From assembly GCA_023150835.1 (NCBI GenBank), contig JAKLKB010000124.1, positions 1 through 27,325 of the forward strand: DNA of 27,325 bases. The letters run 5' to 3'. Shown here in pieces: positions 25,074 through 27,325 of this stretch. Both the position numbers and the translations under genes were made by a program. Origin of the DNA: Myxococcota bacterium. Its GTDB lineage: Bacteria; Myxococcota_C; UBA6777. The notes beneath the pieces were generated by a model. It saw only the letters and a program-made list of their open reading frames with translations. It was not told where the DNA came from and did no database searches. Numbering within the stretch: the first letter of the stretch is position 1; every line of letters begins with the position of its first letter.

Positions 25074-25327
25074 ATAGGCGGATTCCGTATCATCCATCCG
25101 ATACGACGCGGCATCCCCATCATGCCGAAGCTGCGTTGTATCCGCGATCCCCCAACGCTACGCGAGGCCCCCCACCCTGTCAACCCAAGCCCACAAACCG
25201 CCACACATCAGACCCTTCGCGTACACCAAACGCCTTTCTGAAACAGAGAAACCTTCCCCAAAGGCGTGTTCGCACCCCTCCAAGCGGCATAGTCGCCGTG
25301 TCAAAAACGACTGCTCACCCCGCCAAC

Positions 25328-25379
25328 ACGGGGTCAAGGGGGCTGCGACCCCTTGCGGGGAGTGGGGTGGAACCCCACA
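25328..25379 (+). repeat. Dispersed palindromic repeat, family I, copy 3
   Basis: ACGGGGTCAAGGGGGC, short loop, CCCCTTGCGGGGAGTGGGGT, then GGAACCCCAC. The blocks match 9084-9136 and, inverted, 135-184. Confidence 0.7.
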
Positions 25380-25412
25380 GCATCAAGCCCACACTTCGGA
25401 CCCTTCGCCGAC

Positions 25413-26873
25413 TCAAGGCGCATAGCGTGCGATGTATTCCTTGACGTCTACTTTGCGCGCTGTGTTGTCCGAACTCATGTAGCGGATCTTTCCGAATATC
25501 GGGCGTTCTGGACCCCACGCTCGATCATAACGACCCAACACCCAAAAGATCCCGCTGTAAGAATTCGGATCGCGACCATCCAACGCATACTTGTTGTTTA
25601 ATTCGATCATCACCGCCAACGCATCTTCGGGGCTTCTTGTCCATTCAAGGATCTTTTTCCCCCACAACATCCGCAGATAATTGTGGATCTTCCCCTCCCG
25701 CATCAACTGGTGTTGCGCAGCATTCCACAGCGGATCGTGCGTCTTCACCTGCTCAAACTCCGCCAAACTGTACAGATAAGGGCGCGGATCTTGGCGATGT
25801 TCATCCAGCGTCTGCTTCGCCCAGTCCGGCAAAGAAGCGTATTGATCGTACTGATCGTTGAGATACGCCATATTGAACCCCACTTCGCGCCACGTCACCA
25901 ACTCATCCAAAAACGCTTCCGCTTCTTTGGACATCCCCCACCAACCTTCGCGCTGCCCTGTCGCCTTCCCCAAACGCGCCATCTCCCATCCTTCGCGCTC
26001 CACCAACGCCGCAAACACTTCATGCGTCGAAAGATGCCCAAAATGCAGGTAGGGTGACAGGCCGCTTGTCACATCCAACGCAGGCTCATTGCGCTCCTCT
26101 GCGTATCGCCCCAGTCCATGCGCCAAAAACGAACGCATCCGCTTCTGCGCAGCCTCTTCACCACCACGCACCCCCACCACAGGACGCACCGCACGAGACA
26201 CCGCGATCCCCGAAAAAGACGCCCCCTGCGCAAGTTCCTCTGCCGTGATCGCCGGCCAACGCCTCACGATCTCCACAGGCAGCCTCCCCAACCTCGGCAA
26301 CGTCACACCCGACAAAGGCGATGCCTCCGGCATCTCCAACAAAAAAGGCGGCAACGTCTTGTGCAAAAACCGGCGAAACGCATACGCCGTCGAAAACACC
26401 GTCTCCGCCGCTCGCAACGGCAACAGACCATTGCTGTCCACCGCTTCCAAAGCCACCTGCACACGCCCTCCTGCCCCCCCCAACATCCGAGGCAAAAAGA
26501 ACCCGGGAAACAGATCCGTCACCACACCGCACGCTCGCTGCGCCATCGCTTCCAAAAGCCCCTTACCCTCGTCTTTTTGACGCTCCACATACGGATAATA
26601 CAACGCCGATGTCTGCGCAAACGCCACCCCCTGATCCGCCATCCCATCCATCACAAACCGATGGATCCGCTCGCTCGACCACCGATGATCGCAACGTATC
26701 GCTTCCAACACCACCAACGGTTTCGCCATCTCACGCGCTCTCTCAACCGCATACTGTAGCGCATAGTTCCATCGGCTCCGCCGCGAAGACACCATCCAAT
26801 ACAACACATAATCACCCTCTGACCGCCACTCCCCTCCATTCAACCCATGTATCCGTATCTTTGGTACGCTCAC
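25413..26873 (-). CDS. phr: Class II CPD photolyase
   Basis: This encodes 486 aa, starting at GTG behind AGGAGA. It uses FAD and light to split cyclobutane pyrimidine dimers. The class II signature is clear: near residues 383-411 W-N-A-A-Q-H-Q-L followed by G-K-I-H-N-Y-L-R-M-L-W-G-K-K-I-L-E-W, and downstream L-N-N-K-Y-A-L-D-G-R-D-P-N-S-Y-S-G-I-F-W. The N-terminal V-L-Y-W-M-x-x-x-x-R-x-x-x-N-Y-A-L matches the class II alpha/beta domain. Full normal length with no sign of decay. It stands alone between two repeat regions. Class II enzymes occur in several deltaproteobacterial lineages, animals, plants and some archaea. Confidence 0.96.
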   Translation of the reverse strand: MSVPKIRIHGLNGGEWRSEGDYVLYWMVSSRRSRWNYALQYAVERAREMAKPLVVLEAIRCDHRWSSERIHRFVMDGMADQGVAFAQTSALYYPYVERQKDEGKGLLEAMAQRACGVVTDLFPGFFLPRMLGGAGGRVQVALEAVDSNGLLPLRAAETVFSTAYAFRRFLHKTLPPFLLEMPEASPLSGVTLPRLGRLPVEIVRRWPAITAEELAQGASFSGIAVSRAVRPVVGVRGGEEAAQKRMRSFLAHGLGRYAEERNEPALDVTSGLSPYLHFGHLSTHEVFAALVEREGWEMARLGKATGQREGWWGMSKEAEAFLDELVTWREVGFNMAYLNDQYDQYASLPDWAKQTLDEHRQDPRPYLYSLAEFEQVKTHDPLWNAAQHQLMREGKIHNYLRMLWGKKILEWTRSPEDALAVMIELNNKYALDGRDPNSYSGIFWVLGRYDRAWGPERPIFGKIRYMSSDNTARKVDVKEYIARYAP

Positions 26874-27021
26874 CCTCGACTCTCCTTTCTCTCGATTCTG
26901 CTTTCTCTCGAAAACCTCGCTGCCTCCGACTTTCTCTCCCTCCCCTGTTCACGGTCTTTGGCTCTTCTACGATATCCGCAAGATGTGTGATCGAAGGATC
27001 GTGCGTAGATGCCCTACGGTT
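26874..27021. other. Photolyase upstream region with shared repeat phrases
   Basis: It contains the ctccctcccctgttcacgg phrase (about 26936-26955) also seen near position 70, and cgatatccgcaagatgtgtgatcgaa (about 26971-26996), close to 24910-24935. It probably includes the photolyase promoter. No gene was seen. Confidence 0.5.
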
Positions 27022-27325
27022 GGGCAGCCACACCTGTCACTTGGACCCACTCATGCCGTTCGTTTGCGATCATCCTTCCTACAATATCCGTCAAAAGCGT
27101 ATCCATAAGCGTCGATGCGGTTTGTTGTAAACGCCCTGTGATTGGGCAGCCACACCTGTCACTTGGACCAACTCACGCCATTCGTTTGCGATCATCCTTC
27201 CTACAATATCCGTCAAAAGCGTATCCATAAGCGTCGATGCGGTTTGTTGTAAACGCCCTGTAATTGGGCAGCCACACCTGTCACTTGGACCAACTCATGC
27301 CATTCGTTTGCGATCATCCTTCCTA
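27022..27325. repeat. 122-bp tandem repeat running off the window
   Basis: Units begin at gggcagccacacctgtcac at 27022, 27144 and 27266, giving an exact period of 122 bp. Two complete units and the first 60 bp of a third are visible; units 2 and 3 are almost identical, unit 1 slightly less. The segment gtaaacgccctgtgattgggcagccacac at each junction resembles a family II element. No ORF keeps frame through the units (122 is not a multiple of 3), so it is noncoding. Confidence 0.92.

Larger units (their letters stand above)
24872..25412. other. Intergenic repeat region
   Basis: 541 bp without a credible gene. It holds a family II arm (24972-24996), a 29-bp perfect direct repeat (24984-25012 and 25045-25073) and a family I element (25328-25379). 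Near 24909-24935 is a phrase that recurs close to 26970. The promoter of the PilT-like gene should lie at its left end. Confidence 0.55.

Noticed and set aside
27022-27325. CRISPR array
   Set aside because: Units are contiguous and 122 bp long with no unique spacers and no cas genes.

Overview
The window reads as a chromosomal segment of a Gram-negative bacterium of the former Deltaproteobacteria (Myxococcota or Bradymonadota type). That placement is an inference from gene content: a Hanks-type kinase with a long Pro/Ser tail, a DUF4388-type domain fused to PilT ATPases, a class II photolyase, lipoproteins with Pro/Glu-rich linkers, and many family-expanded intergenic repeats. No marker gene fixes the taxonomy.

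Layout. Positions 1-3000 hold a minus-strand TPR-type protein with an acidic repeat tail. It is divergent from a Ser/Thr kinase (3559-6270), which is followed at 14 bp by an SGNH-hydrolase-like lipoprotein. Positions 7346-8754 hold a decayed type II restriction-modification pair: a C5-methyltransferase with an internal deletion and a frameshifted PD-(D/E)XK-like nuclease. Then come a small membrane protein, glycogen phosphorylase and an overlapping inositol-phosphatase-family gene, all on the plus strand. Convergent to these is a membrane-bound spermidine-synthase-like protein (13124-15412). From 16048 on there are a DUF7873-like protein, a small unknown gene with a 7TM-type adenylate cyclase, an SRPBCC-epimerase fusion, a tandem PilT/PilT protein and a class II photolyase. 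The gaps between these carry dispersed palindromic repeats, and the right edge enters a 122-bp tandem repeat.

The most unusual part is the gene-free stretch 15500-16047, read on the minus strand. It carries tRNA halves in inverted order: a T-arm plus 3' acceptor strand is followed after only 6-7 nt by a 5' acceptor strand plus D-arm. Two such pairs form 7-bp acceptor stems with no mismatch (one G.U in total). The sequences outside each pair can also base-pair, so the transcript ends are brought together at the anticodon arm. This is the architecture of circularly permuted tRNA genes, described in some algae and archaea; I know of no bacterial example. A third, orphan 3' half lies downstream, with structured RNA between. 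A plausible sigma70-like promoter sits directly upstream of the first permuted unit. How a bacterium would join such halves is unknown from this window, and decayed tRNA-like remnants remain a possible alternative.
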